Part shown: piece after piece, positions 17,470 to 25,884 of the stretch
Position numbering within the stretch: the stretch's first letter is position 1
Layout of the letters: each line of letters opens with the position of its first letter
Origin: Schaalia odontolytica
GTDB lineage: Bacteria > Actinomycetota > Actinomycetes > Actinomycetales > Actinomycetaceae
Direction of reading: 5' to 3'
NCBI RefSeq assembly: GCF_024584435.1
Contig: NZ_CP102197.1
Location: forward strand, 496,001 to 560,000
DNA length: 64,000 nucleotides
The notes under the pieces: model-generated
Told to the model about the DNA's origin: nothing
The model's database searches: none
What the model saw: only the letters and a program-made list of their open reading frames with translations
Translations under genes and position numbers: made by a program

Positions 17470-18126
17470 TCATACCGCGCTTGGGGGCGCGTCTAGTTCA
17501 ACCCGGCGCGTTTCCACGTAGCGAAACTTTGCGACACCCGCCGATGCTTGGGCGAGGCAGGCGTCGAAGCTCTCGCGGCGCTTCGGCTCGATCGCGATCG
17601 TGAGGCTCACCCGGGATGCCCACACGGTATCGAGCACGGTGGCGCCCTTGGCGCGCAGCTCCCCCTCGATGCGTCCGGCGTCGGAGGGATCCAGGTCGGT
17701 TCGTAGCACACAGCGCTCGGCGAGGTAGGCGATGCGGGCGGCGGCCACCGCCTCGGACACGGAGGTCGAATAGGCGCGCACGAGGCCGCCGCCGCCCAGG
17801 AGGATCCCGCCGAAGTAGCGAGTCACAACCGCCGTCGCGTTCCAGGTGTTGGAGGCGCGCAGGGCCTCCAACATCGGCGTGCCCGCCGTGCCCGATGGCT
17901 CGCCGTCGTCGGAAGAATGCTGCAGGGGAGCGGCGTCCTGTGGGTCAATGAGGTAGGCCGAGCAGTTGTGACGCGCCTGCGGGTGATCTGCCTTGACCTC
18001 GTCAATGAGGGCGCGAGCCGCCTCGGGCGTATCCGTCCTGGCTAGCGTCGTGATGAAACGGGAGCGTTTAATCTCGATCTCGTTGGTCAGGAGGGTGCCG
18101 GCGGCGAGCGTGCGAAGAACGGCCAT
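17470..18126 (-). CDS. YigZ/IMPACT (UPF0029) family protein
   Basis: This 218-residue member of the YigZ/IMPACT family has the UPF0029 N-terminal domain: EIEIKRSRFITTLARTDTPE, HPQARHNCSAYLI, DDGEPSGTAGTPML and VTRYFGGILLGGGGLVRAYS. A small C-terminal domain of ferredoxin-like type follows. E. coli YigZ is structurally known but its molecular role is unclear; the eukaryotic relative IMPACT acts on translational control. The ATG at 18126 begins MAVLRTLAAGTLL, the family start. cysK starts 37 nt downstream. Confidence 0.88.
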   Translation of the reverse strand: MAVLRTLAAGTLLTNEIEIKRSRFITTLARTDTPEAARALIDEVKADHPQARHNCSAYLIDPQDAAPLQHSSDDGEPSGTAGTPMLEALRASNTWNATAVVTRYFGGILLGGGGLVRAYSTSVSEAVAAARIAYLAERCVLRTDLDPSDAGRIEGELRAKGATVLDTVWASRVSLTIAIEPKRRESFDACLAQASAGVAKFRYVETRRVELDAPPSAV

Positions 18127-18302
18127 GCGCCCAGTCTAGGTGAGGCCAACTCCGCGCGGTCTGTAACCAGGATCGCAGGCACGCGACCAGGCGCGGTGTG
18201 CTCGCGGCTATCGACCGTGGTAGTCTGGTCGGGTTGTCGCCGTGCGCTCGCGTGGCGCACCGAATCAGAAAAGTCGTCGAGAAAGAAGAGGAGCGGTAAG
18301 AC

Positions 18303-18473
18303 ATGGCAGTTCCCAAGCGCAAGATGTCCCGTGCGAACACCCGCACCCGCCGGTCTACCTGGAAGGCTGATCTTACCGAGCTGAACACCGTCAAGGTTGC
18401 CGGCCGTGAGATCCGCGTGCCCCGCCGCCTGGCCAAGGCCTACAAGAATGGCCTCCTGGACGTCGAGGGCTGA
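18303..18473 (+). CDS. rpmF: 50S ribosomal protein L32
   Basis: L32 has 56 residues and is too short for routine long-ORF lists. It begins [20 protein letters not shown] and ends [13 protein letters not shown]. The protein has no cysteine, so it lacks the zinc ribbon of L32 in many bacteria. Cysteine-free L32 is usual in mycobacteria and other actinobacteria. A TAGTCT at 18221-18226 may be the -10. AGGAGCGG lies before the ATG, and a strong terminator follows at 18491. Confidence 0.96.
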   Translation: MAVPKRKMSRANTRTRRSTWKADLTELNTVKVAGREIRVPRRLAKAYKNGLLDVEG

Positions 18474-18490
18474 CCTCGCTTCCACACACG

Positions 18491-18517
18491 GGCCCGGGAC
18501 AGCAGTCCCGGGCCTTT
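18491..18517 (+). terminator. Intrinsic terminator of rpmF
   Basis: A perfect 10-bp stem (18491-18500 with 18505-18514) closes an AGCA loop and is followed by TTTGCC, 18 nt after the rpmF stop. Confidence 0.85.
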
Positions 18518-18603
18518 GCCATGCCTCTCATCTCTGAGTGCGCGGCGAAGGCCCCTCCGGTCGTCGGCGCGCGCCTGAATCCAGCACCCGAAGAGGAACG
18601 CAC

Positions 18604-19875
18604 ATGAGCCTGCCACCGTCTCTGCCCGCCGCAAGCGGGGGAGTGGGCCACGGCCTCGTCGCGACGTCGGCAACGAGTGGCACCGAGGGAGCCATCGTCT
18701 CCCTCTTCCTGATCGCCGCAGCTGCGGCCATCGCCCCACTGCTGTCCTCGCTCACGCGCAAGCGCGTGCCCGACGTCGTCTGGCTGCTTATCCTTGGCGT
18801 CATTATCGGGCCGAACGTTCTGGGACTCGCATCCCTGACCGAGCCAATCTCCGTGTTCCGCGAGGTCGGCATGGGCATGCTCTTCCTCATCGCGGGCACC
18901 GAGATCGATGTCGAAGAGGTGCGCGGCCGGGCGGGCAGGCGCTCGCTGCTCACGTGGCTCGTGTGCTTCGGTATCGGCATGGCCGTCTCCTGGGCGGCGG
19001 TGGCCGCGTCGGGTACGACGGGGGTCGCCACCGCGACGTACATTGCCCTGGCCATCGCGCTGACCTCGACGGCGCTGGGCACGCTGCTGCCCATCCTCAT
19101 GGAGGCCGGCGTCATGGGGACGACGATCGGCAAGGCCGTCCTCGTCCACGGCGCGGTCGGCGAGCTCGCGCCCATCATCGCCATGTCGCTGCTATTGTCG
19201 GCGCGTAGCCCCTGGGCCGCGGCGATCGTTCTGCTGGTATTCGCGCTTGCCGCGCTCCTTGCGGTCGCTATCCCGACGCGCTTCATCCTCAGGCATCCCG
19301 CGATCGGGCGGACGATCCTGCACGGGGCGCAGACCTCGCAAAAGACGCTCATGCGCGTCGTGATGGTGGTCCTCACCGGCCTCATGGCGCTGTCCGCGGT
19401 CATGGAACTGGACATGGTACTTGGTGCATTTGCGGCCGGCATCATTGTGCGCGCGCTGGCACCCGGCAACTTCACGATGGTCGAGGGCGAGCTGCGCACC
19501 CTCGGCTTCTCCTTCCTCATCCCGCTGTTTTTCGTCACCTCGGGTATGACCATCTCACTGAGCGCGGTCGCGGGCTACCCCTTCCTGCTCGTCGCCTTCG
19601 TCGGCGCGATCCTCGTGGTGCGCGGCGTGCCCATCGTTCTTCTGGAACGCTTCCACGGGTCGATCGAGCGCGTCGGCTGGACGGATGCCACACGCATCGG
19701 CCTGTATGGTGCGACCGGCCTGCCGATCATCGTTGCCGTCACCGAGCTGGGCGTATCGACGGGTGTCCTGCCTTCGTGGTTCGCCTCCCTGCTCGTCGTC
19801 GCGGGCGCGATGTCCGTGCTGCTCTTCCCGCTGCTCGCCTTCCTGCTGGGGCGTGCTGGTGGAAAGGCGCGCTAA
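18604..19875 (+). CDS. Cation:proton antiporter (CPA2 / Na-H exchanger family)
   Basis: This inner membrane monovalent cation/proton antiporter of the KefB/NapA type has 423 residues and about 12 to 13 membrane segments. Markers are LSSLTRKRVPDVVWLLILGV, FREVGMGMLFLIAGTEIDVE (the unwound helix region), TATYIALAIALTSTALGTLL and ELDMVLGAFAAGIIVRALAP. There is no C-terminal TrkA-N domain as in KefB/C, so this is the short form. ATG at 18604 is preferred to an upstream start at 18538, because 22 extra residues there are charged and unconserved. tRNA-Arg follows, and its promoter reaches back into this gene's end. Confidence 0.88.
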   Translation: MSLPPSLPAASGGVGHGLVATSATSGTEGAIVSLFLIAAAAAIAPLLSSLTRKRVPDVVWLLILGVIIGPNVLGLASLTEPISVFREVGMGMLFLIAGTEIDVEEVRGRAGRRSLLTWLVCFGIGMAVSWAAVAASGTTGVATATYIALAIALTSTALGTLLPILMEAGVMGTTIGKAVLVHGAVGELAPIIAMSLLLSARSPWAAAIVLLVFALAALLAVAIPTRFILRHPAIGRTILHGAQTSQKTLMRVVMVVLTGLMALSAVMELDMVLGAFAAGIIVRALAPGNFTMVEGELRTLGFSFLIPLFFVTSGMTISLSAVAGYPFLLVAFVGAILVVRGVPIVLLERFHGSIERVGWTDATRIGLYGATGLPIIVAVTELGVSTGVLPSWFASLLVVAGAMSVLLFPLLAFLLGRAGGKAR

Positions 19876-19888
19876 CCTCCGCTAGTCT
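19860..19888 (+). promoter_or_regulatory. Probable promoter of tRNA-Arg
   Basis: TGGAAA (19860-19865) and TAGTCT (19883-19888) are 17 bp apart. The -35 lies inside the antiporter's last codons, and the tRNA begins 23 nt after the -10. Confidence 0.55.
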
Positions 19889-19911
19889 TACAGACGGCGC
19901 GTAAGCGCCAC

Positions 19912-19987
19912 GCCTCCGTAGCTCAATGGATAGAGCAAGGGCCTTCTAATCCCGAGGTTGCAGGTTCGAGTCCTGTCGGGGGCGCCA
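19912..19987 (+). tRNA. tRNA-Arg (anticodon UCU), CCA encoded
   Basis: The 76-nt tRNA has acceptor GCCTCCG with CGGGGGC (one G-T pair), D-arm GCTC-GAGC, anticodon loop CTTCTAA (anticodon TCT, 19945-19947), T-arm CAGGTTCGAGTCCTG and encoded CCA at 19985-19987. The anticodon stem is weak, with three clear pairs. Confidence 0.93.
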
Positions 19988-19998
19988 CCTGTTTCCAC

Positions 19999-20026
19999 GC
20001 GCCCGTCTCGCTTCTGAGACGGGCGC
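19999..20026 (+). terminator. Terminator after tRNA-Arg
   Basis: An 11-bp perfect stem (19999-20009 with 20016-20026) and 6-nt loop begin 11 nt after the tRNA. The tail TGTCAC is not T-rich. Confidence 0.7.
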
Positions 20027-20188
20027 TGTCACAAACTCCCGTTACATGGACCCCTCCTGCGCCACCCGCGCGAAGGCGGACATACTGGGGCCATGAACGC
20101 ACGAACGAACACCGCCCGTCGCATGTGCGGGTCGATTCGTGCCCGAATGCGAGCCTGACACCGACGTTCGCCATTGGCCAGGTCCCCG

Positions 20189-21235
20189 ATGCAGCCTCAA
20201 GCACACGACGACGCCACCGTCGCATCGGCGCCACAATCCGAGAGTTCCCCCGTGCCCTACACAGACGACACCTACGCGTGCCCCTGCACCCACGATCACG
20301 AACCCACCCTTCTCTCCTTCGAGGTGATGCCCCCGCGCAAGCCCTCGCTGGAAGCCCCCTTCTGGAAGACCGTCGATTCCCTGCTCGACGTGCGGCCCGA
20401 CTTCATGTCCGTCACCTACGGGGCGGGTGGAAAAGACCGGTCGAATGCGCGCTCGACCGTCCACCGTCTCGTCGCAGACACCCCGATTCAACCCATCGCC
20501 CACCTGACCTGCGTCGGTAACTCCACCGACGAGGTCGTTTCCGCCGTCTACGACTACCTCGACTCGGGCGTGCGCACCTTCCTCGCCCTGCGCGGAGACC
20601 CGCCGGCCGGGGAGAACGGCTGGGAGCCCGGTCCCGGCGGCGTCGCCAGCGCAACGGAGCTCATCCACCTGATCCGAACCGTCGAGAAGCGCCGCTGTGA
20701 CGCACACCCGGGCGAAGCCCTGCGCTCAGCCTTCAAGCCCCTCACCATCGCCGTGGCAGCGTTCCCGGCGGGAAACCCGGCGGCGGGAACGACGCCCGCA
20801 CAGGAAGTGGAACGCCTCCTCGTCAAACAGGCTGCGGGCGCATCCTTCGCCATCACCCAACTTTTCTGGGATCCGGACGTCTACGCATCCTTCGTGGAGC
20901 GCGCCCGCCGGGCGGGAGTCACCCTGCCGATCGTACCCGGCATCCTGCCCGCCACCGACCCGGCTCGCCTACGTAGAGTCCAGGACCTCACGGGCATCGA
21001 GGTCCCCGAGCACATCCTCGCCGCCCTTTCCGACCGCAGTGACCAGGAGGCCCGGTACGCCTTCGGTGCCGCGTTTGGCTCCCGCCTCTTCCACGACGTT
21101 ATCGACGCGGGAGCTCCCGGCGTCCACCTCTACACCTTCAACCAGGCCAGGCCCGTCCTCGACATCCTCGCCCTCGTGGGAGTGGGGGCCGACCCCGATC
21201 GGTTCCCGGCCTCGCCTCCCGATACCCGCGCCTGA
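20189..21235 (+). CDS. metF: Methylenetetrahydrofolate reductase
   Basis: MetF reduces 5,10-methylene-THF to 5-methyl-THF with FAD and feeds methionine synthase. The TIM-barrel protein has about 348 residues. LLSFEVMPPRKPSLE near residue 45 contains the catalytic Glu. FMSVTYGAGGKDRSN, LALRGDPPAGEN (folate/FAD region) and SFAITQLFWDPDVY follow, then VPGILPATD. The start is uncertain. ATG at 20189 is given; GTG at 20252 (MPYTDDTYACPC) is also possible, and the first 45 residues are not conserved. metE begins 76 nt downstream in the same direction. Confidence 0.92.
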   Translation: MQPQAHDDATVASAPQSESSPVPYTDDTYACPCTHDHEPTLLSFEVMPPRKPSLEAPFWKTVDSLLDVRPDFMSVTYGAGGKDRSNARSTVHRLVADTPIQPIAHLTCVGNSTDEVVSAVYDYLDSGVRTFLALRGDPPAGENGWEPGPGGVASATELIHLIRTVEKRRCDAHPGEALRSAFKPLTIAVAAFPAGNPAAGTTPAQEVERLLVKQAAGASFAITQLFWDPDVYASFVERARRAGVTLPIVPGILPATDPARLRRVQDLTGIEVPEHILAALSDRSDQEARYAFGAAFGSRLFHDVIDAGAPGVHLYTFNQARPVLDILALVGVGADPDRFPASPPDTRA

Positions 21236-21311
21236 GCAATCGACCACCCCGCGGCAGGGAGCGGGCCAGCCCCGCGCATGCCGAATGAGTAGCACCCCCT
21301 AGGAGAACACT

Positions 21312-23633
21312 ATGTCTGCTGCCCCCGCGCAGTTTCCCACCGCCACGATCCTGGCCTACCCGCGTATCGGCCGCGAGCGTCAGCTCAAGCGTGCCCTCGA
21401 GGCGCGCTGGGCCGGACGCATCACCGATGCCGAGCTGACCCGGGCCGCCGACGAGCTGCGTCGGGAGAACCTGGCACGCCTGGTCGAGCTCGGTCTGGGC
21501 GCGACGGACGCCTCGCTGGCCGACGCACCCTCCCTCTACGACCACGTCCTGGACGCGACCATTCTCCTGGGCGCGATCCCGCCGCGCTTCGCAGGACGGA
21601 AAGGTCTCGACCTTTACTTCGCGCTCGCGCGCGGCGACGACCAGGTGGGTCCCGAAGAGATGACGAAGTGGTTCGACACGAACTACCACTACCTGGTCCC
21701 CGAGATTGGCCCCGACACCCCCCTGCACTTCGCGGACGACACTCTCACCCGTCGATTCGTGACCGCCCGTGAATGGGGATACGTGACCCGTCCCGTCGTG
21801 GTTGGGCCGGTCACCTACCTTGCGCTGGCCAAGGCGGACCCTGCCACCCCCGATTTCGATCCGCTCTCGCGCATCGACGAGGCCGTGGCCGCGTACGCGC
21901 AGGCGCTGGCCTCCCTGCACGCCGCGGGAGCCCCGTGGGTCCAGCTTGACGAGCCGGCCCTGACATCGGACAACCTGTCGCGTCCCCGCGCCGAGCTGGC
22001 CGAGCTGGCGGCGCGCGTCTACGAACGCCTGGCGGCCCAGCAGGATCGACCCCAGATCCTGCTCACGACCCCCTACGGCGACGCCTCCGACGCGATCGGC
22101 GCGTGTGCCGCCACCGGCGTGGAGGCCATTCACGTGGACACCCTGCGTGGCTCCCTGCCGCAAGGCGCGGACCTGTCGGGCGTGAACCTGGTCGTGGGCG
22201 CGGTCGACGCGCGCTACATCTGGCGGGCCGACCTGGCCGCCCTGCGCGCCACCCTGGCGCGCGCGCAGCAGCTTGGGGCTGCGCGGGTCAGCGTCGCCAC
22301 CTCCAACTCCCTGCAGCATGTCCCTCACGACACCGCCCTTGAGACGTGGGACGATCCCACGCTCAACGAAAACCTTCACGCGTGGCTGGCCTTCGCTGAC
22401 CAGAAGGTCACCGAGGTTGTCACGCTGGCTTCCGGCCTGCGCGAGGGCTGGGACGCTATCGATAGCGAGGTCGCCGAGGCGACGCGCGTCCTCGAGCAGC
22501 GGGCCGCCGCCCCCGGAGTGGTGCGCCCCGACGTCCGCGCGCGTACGCAGGCGCTGACCGACGCCGATCGCACGCGCGAACCCTACCTGGAGCGCGAGGC
22601 CGCACAGGCCCAGCGGCTGCACCTGCCGCCCCTGCCGACCACGACGATCGGTTCCTTCCCGCAGACAACCGAGATTCGCCGCGCTCGCGCCGCCAACGCG
22701 CGCGGGGAACTGAGCGACGCCGACTACGAGGCGCGCATGCGCGAAGAGATCGCCTCCGTCGTGTCTCTCCAGGAGGAACTGGGCCTTGACGTCCTCGTTC
22801 ACGGCGAGGCCGAGCGCAACGACATGGTCCAGTACTTCGCGGAGCTCCTGGACGGCTTTGCCGCCACGCGCAACGGCTGGGTCCAGTCCTACGGATCGCG
22901 ATGCACGCGCCCCTCGATCCTGTGGGGCGACGTGTCTCGACCGGCTCCCATGACGGTCGGCTGGACCAGCTACGCCCAGTCGCTGACCGACAAACCCGTC
23001 AAGGGAATGCTCACCGGTCCCGTCACGATCATCGCCTGGTCCTTCCCGCGCAACGACCTGCCCCTGGCCGAGGTAGCCGACCAGATTGGCTTGGCGCTGC
23101 GCGACGAGGTCAGTGACCTCGAGGCCGCGGGAATCGCCGCCATCCAGGTCGACGAACCGGCGCTGCGCGAGCTGCTGCCTCTCGACGTCGACCGGCACGC
23201 CGACTATCTGGCCTGGTCCGTGGGTTCCTTCCGCCTGGCGACCTCCTCGGTGCGCCCCGATACCCAGATCCACACCCACCTGTGCTACTCCGAGTTTGGC
23301 CAGATCATCGACGCCATCAAGGCCCTGGATGCCGATGTCACGTCGATTGAAGCGGCGCGTTCGAAGATGGAGGTCGTGCCCGAGCTTGCGGACGCTGGCT
23401 TCGACCACGGGATCGGCCCCGGCGTCTGGGATATCCACGCTCCCCGCGTTCCCGGTGTCGAGGAGCTGGCCGAGCTGATTGGCCTGGCCGCCGACGCGGT
23501 GCCCGTCTCGCGCCTGTGGGTCAATCCGGACTGCGGCCTGAAGACCCGGGGCTATGAGGAAACGAAGGCGTCGCTGGACAACCTTGTCTCCGCTACTCGG
23601 CAAGTGCGTGCCCAGCGCGGCCTGGAGAGCTGA
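21312..23633 (+). CDS. metE: Cobalamin-independent methionine synthase
   Basis: MetE transfers the methyl group of 5-methyl-THF-triglutamate to homocysteine. It has 773 residues and two TIM barrels. The N-terminal half has TILAYPRIGRERQLKRALE and TKWFDTNYHYLVPE. The C-terminal catalytic half has PPLPTTTIGSFPQTTEIRR and the zinc ligands H656 and C658 in HTHLCYSEF and C741 in NPDCGLKTRG. ATG at 21312 is preceded by AGGAGAACACT. It directly follows metF, which makes its methyl donor. I saw no SAM or cobalamin riboswitch in the 76-nt metF-metE gap. Confidence 0.97.
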   Translation: MSAAPAQFPTATILAYPRIGRERQLKRALEARWAGRITDAELTRAADELRRENLARLVELGLGATDASLADAPSLYDHVLDATILLGAIPPRFAGRKGLDLYFALARGDDQVGPEEMTKWFDTNYHYLVPEIGPDTPLHFADDTLTRRFVTAREWGYVTRPVVVGPVTYLALAKADPATPDFDPLSRIDEAVAAYAQALASLHAAGAPWVQLDEPALTSDNLSRPRAELAELAARVYERLAAQQDRPQILLTTPYGDASDAIGACAATGVEAIHVDTLRGSLPQGADLSGVNLVVGAVDARYIWRADLAALRATLARAQQLGAARVSVATSNSLQHVPHDTALETWDDPTLNENLHAWLAFADQKVTEVVTLASGLREGWDAIDSEVAEATRVLEQRAAAPGVVRPDVRARTQALTDADRTREPYLEREAAQAQRLHLPPLPTTTIGSFPQTTEIRRARAANARGELSDADYEARMREEIASVVSLQEELGLDVLVHGEAERNDMVQYFAELLDGFAATRNGWVQSYGSRCTRPSILWGDVSRPAPMTVGWTSYAQSLTDKPVKGMLTGPVTIIAWSFPRNDLPLAEVADQIGLALRDEVSDLEAAGIAAIQVDEPALRELLPLDVDRHADYLAWSVGSFRLATSSVRPDTQIHTHLCYSEFGQIIDAIKALDADVTSIEAARSKMEVVPELADAGFDHGIGPGVWDIHAPRVPGVEELAELIGLAADAVPVSRLWVNPDCGLKTRGYEETKASLDNLVSATRQVRAQRGLES

Positions 23634-23652
23634 CACATCCAGGCGCTCGGTG

Positions 23653-23679
23653 AGGGGTGGGGCCATCGGTCCCACCCCT
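23653..23679 (+). terminator. Terminator after metE
   Basis: A 9-bp perfect stem AGGGGTGGG/CCCACCCCT closes a 9-nt loop 19 nt after the metE stop. TGACCTTTG follows. Confidence 0.72.
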
Positions 23680-23873
23680 GACCTTTGTCCGGCGCCGACG
23701 GCACCTACTGGGGTCGGCTGGTCGAGTGCAGGGGGCAGTGGGGACGGACCAGGCGAGGAAAGGACGCGGTTGGCGGGGCAGAAGAGCAAAGCGGCAGGCG
23801 GCACTGGCACGCGCGGACCGCGCCACCCCGACGGACCACCTCCGTTACCTCGTCTCATTCTGTGGGCGCGGTG

Positions 23874-23902
23874 TTGCCGGGCATTCATGCCTCCGACAAA
23901 CT
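23874..23902 (+). promoter_or_regulatory. Probable promoter giving a leaderless cysteine-rich ORF
   Basis: TTGCCG (23874-23879) and CAAACT (23897-23902) are 17 bp apart. The last base of the -10 is 7 nt before the A of ATG at 23909, the spacing for a leaderless transcript. No Shine-Dalgarno sequence precedes that ATG. The bases between 23680 and 23873 show no gene I can support. Confidence 0.45.
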
Positions 23903-23908
23903 AGTGGC

Positions 23909-23974
23909 ATGACGACTTTCGCGAACCCCATGTGCTGCCCCACCGGCGGCATGATGTCGCGAATGTGTATGTGA
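23909..23974 (+). CDS. Candidate 21-residue cysteine-rich leader peptide
   Basis: This short ORF encodes MTTFANPMCCPTGGMMSRMC followed by Met and a TGA stop. It has three cysteines, two of them adjacent, and four or more methionines among 21 residues. It starts at the predicted transcription start and lacks a ribosome site. A perfect 9-bp hairpin begins at its stop codon. Short leaderless ORFs with adjacent cysteine codons are known in mycobacteria as cysteine-responsive attenuators of downstream genes. This one lies 89 nt before a winged-helix regulator gene. Translation and function here are inference. Confidence 0.5.
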   Translation: MTTFANPMCCPTGGMMSRMCM

Positions 23975-24041
23975 TTGACGCCCCAACTTTCCTGTCAATC
24001 ACCGCCGCAGTGATATGCCCACAGTGACCGTGGGAGTGCGG
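23971..24041 (+). promoter_or_regulatory. Hairpins between the leader ORF and the winged-helix gene
   Basis: GTGATTGAC (23971-23979), which spans the leader stop codon, pairs perfectly with GTCAATCAC (23994-24002). A second imperfect hairpin pairs CCGCA (24005-24009) and CCCAC (24018-24022) with GTGGG (24030-24034) and TGCGG (24037-24041). A ribosome finishing or stalling in the leader would open or leave the first hairpin. There is no T-run, so control of translation of the next gene is more likely than termination. Confidence 0.5.
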
Positions 24042-24063
24042 CCCCGAAGAATCGGATACACCC

Positions 24064-24492
24064 ATGACCCTCGTCAACACTCCCGACACCTCCGCCGCCT
24101 CGACGGACGCTCCGACCTCCTACGAAGACTTCCTTGATGTTCTGGCCGGGCTGCGACTCACCTCCTCGCGCATCGACATCGACCTCGACCGTGGACAGGT
24201 CACCCTTGACGGACGGGACGCCGGCCTGTCCGCCAAGGAACACGACCTCCTCGCCCACCTGGCCGCCAACGCAGACCGTGCGGTGACGCGCGCCGAGCTC
24301 TTTGCCTCCGTGTGGGCGCAGGCCGACTTGGGAGCCGACTCCCGCACCGTCGACGCTCACGTCCGTCGCTTGCGCAAGAAGCTCGCCGCCGCCCCCGATC
24401 TGATCTCCACGGTCCGCGGAGAAGGCTACCGCTTCAACTCCACCCCGGCCGTGCGCGTGCGCCTCACCCGGCCCGTCGCACTGGCCGCCTAA
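24064..24492 (+). CDS. Stand-alone winged-helix DNA-binding protein (OmpR/PhoB-type output domain)
   Basis: This 142-residue protein consists of a winged-helix domain of the OmpR/PhoB effector type with no receiver domain. After a flexible N-terminus (residues 1-35) come ITSRIDIDLDR-like strands, LSAKEHDLLAHLAANADRAV, TRAELFASVWA, the recognition region SRTVDAHVRRLRKKL and the wing motif TVRGEGYRF. Such orphan domains act as phosphorylation-independent regulators. It sits between metE and ilvA and after the cysteine-rich leader ORF, so a link to sulfur amino acid control is plausible but unproven. The ribosome site is weak (GAAGA at about -16), which fits conditional translation. Confidence 0.82.
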   Translation: MTLVNTPDTSAASTDAPTSYEDFLDVLAGLRLTSSRIDIDLDRGQVTLDGRDAGLSAKEHDLLAHLAANADRAVTRAELFASVWAQADLGADSRTVDAHVRRLRKKLAAAPDLISTVRGEGYRFNSTPAVRVRLTRPVALAA

Positions 24493-24510
24493 GCACAGCG
24501 GGCGAACACC

Positions 24511-25798
24511 TCAGATCACGAGCCGCGTGATCTCGGAGTCGAGCGGGAGTTCCTCCACGTGCAGGGGAGAGGACTCCATGCGGCGACGCAGCCCATCAAT
24601 GTCATCGGGGGTGGACAGGTCGATACCCACCAGCGCGGGCCCGAGCTCGCGGTTGTTCTTCTTCGTGTACTCGAAGTGAACGATATCGTCGGCGGGGCCG
24701 AGCACATCCTCCAGGAAGATGCGCAGCATGCCCGGCTGCTGCGGGAATGTCACGAGGAAGTAGTGGCGCAACCCCTCGTGGCGCAGCGAGCGCTCCATGA
24801 CCTCCGCGTAGCGCGTCAGGTCGTTGTTTCCGCCCGAGACGACGCACACGATCGCCCCATCGGCGCGCCCCAGCAGGGCCTTGCGATCCGCGGCATCGGT
24901 CAAGAATACGTGAGCCGCCGTCGATGCCAGCGCGCCCGCAGGCTCGGCGATCACCACCGTCGGACTGGTAGAGCTCCAGCATTTCGGTACACACGGCACC
25001 CTCGGGGACGACCAGGACGGAATCGACAAACTGGGCGGCGATACGGAAGGGAAGAGCTCCGGCCCGTCCCACTGCCGTCCCGTCGACGAAGGGGTCAACC
25101 TTCGCCAGGGAGATGGGCTCACCCGCCTCGAGAGCGGCGTGCATGGAAGCCGCTCCGGCCGGCTCGACGCCGATGATTTTCACCTCCGGGCGTTGAGCTC
25201 GCAGCCAGGTAGACACTCCCGCCACGAGACCTCCGCCCCCGACCGGAACGAGGACGGCGCACGTGTCGGCGGGCATCTGCGACTCCAATTCGACGCCAAT
25301 CGTTCCCTGTCCGGCAATCGTGAAGGGATCATCGTAAGGATGAACATAGGTGCGTCCCGTTGCCCGCGCGGCCTCCTGTGCGAGGGCGTTGGCGCGATCG
25401 AACGTTCCATCCACGATGACCTGCTCGACCCACTGCCCGCCGATCGCCGCGATCCTGCGGCGCTTTTGGCGTGGCGTGTTGGACGGAAGATAGATCGTGC
25501 CGCGCACCCCCAGGTGGGCGCAGGCGTAGGCCAGTCCCTGAGCGTGGTTGCCGGCCGAGGCGCACACGACGCCGCGCTCACGCTCGGTGGGGGAAAGGAT
25601 CGACATGCGAGCGTAGGCGCCACGAACCTTGAAGGAACGGCACTTTTGCTGGTCCTCACGTTTGAGCAAAATGTCCACGCCCGCCTCACTCGAGAGGCGC
25701 TCGGAGCGCTCCAGGTTCGTGCGCACGGCAACCCCCTCCAGGGCGGTGGCGGCCTGACGAATATCCGTGGGCGTGGTCACGTGAGAACGAGTGGGCAT
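24511..25798 (-). pseudogene. ilvA: Threonine ammonia-lyase (threonine dehydratase), frameshifted
   Basis: IlvA deaminates threonine to 2-oxobutanoate, the first step of isoleucine synthesis. From ATG at 25798 (RBS GGAAGGAG) the frame shows the PLP lysine K57 in SFKVRGAYA, then ASAGNHAQG and VPVGGGGLVAG, as far as VCTEMLELYQS. The next family motif, VVIAEPAGALAST, continues in another frame from about 24962. That frame runs through VVSGGNNDL and the ACT-like regulatory domain (GLRHYFLVTFPQQPGMLRIF) to the stop at 24511. Joined, it gives about 428 residues, normal length. One extra G or two missing bases near 24952-24962 would explain the break. It may be a true inactivation, giving isoleucine auxotrophy, or a sequence error. 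Confidence 0.88.
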
Positions 25799-25884
25799 GG
25801 GTGCTCCTTCCAGTACCCCTCCAGTGTAGTAGTGGCCACGCCCCCCAGCGCACCACCCGACCGTATGGCGAGGAGAGCACTACC

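Noticed and set aside
21236..21311. A SAM or cobalamin riboswitch before metE
   Set aside because: The gap is 76 nt and shows no riboswitch core or extended stem set; the same holds for the region before metF.
21138..23888. A 916-residue minus-strand open frame across metE
   Set aside because: It is antisense to metE, shows no family motif, and has the Gly/Arg/Val/His-rich composition of a GC-rich shadow frame.
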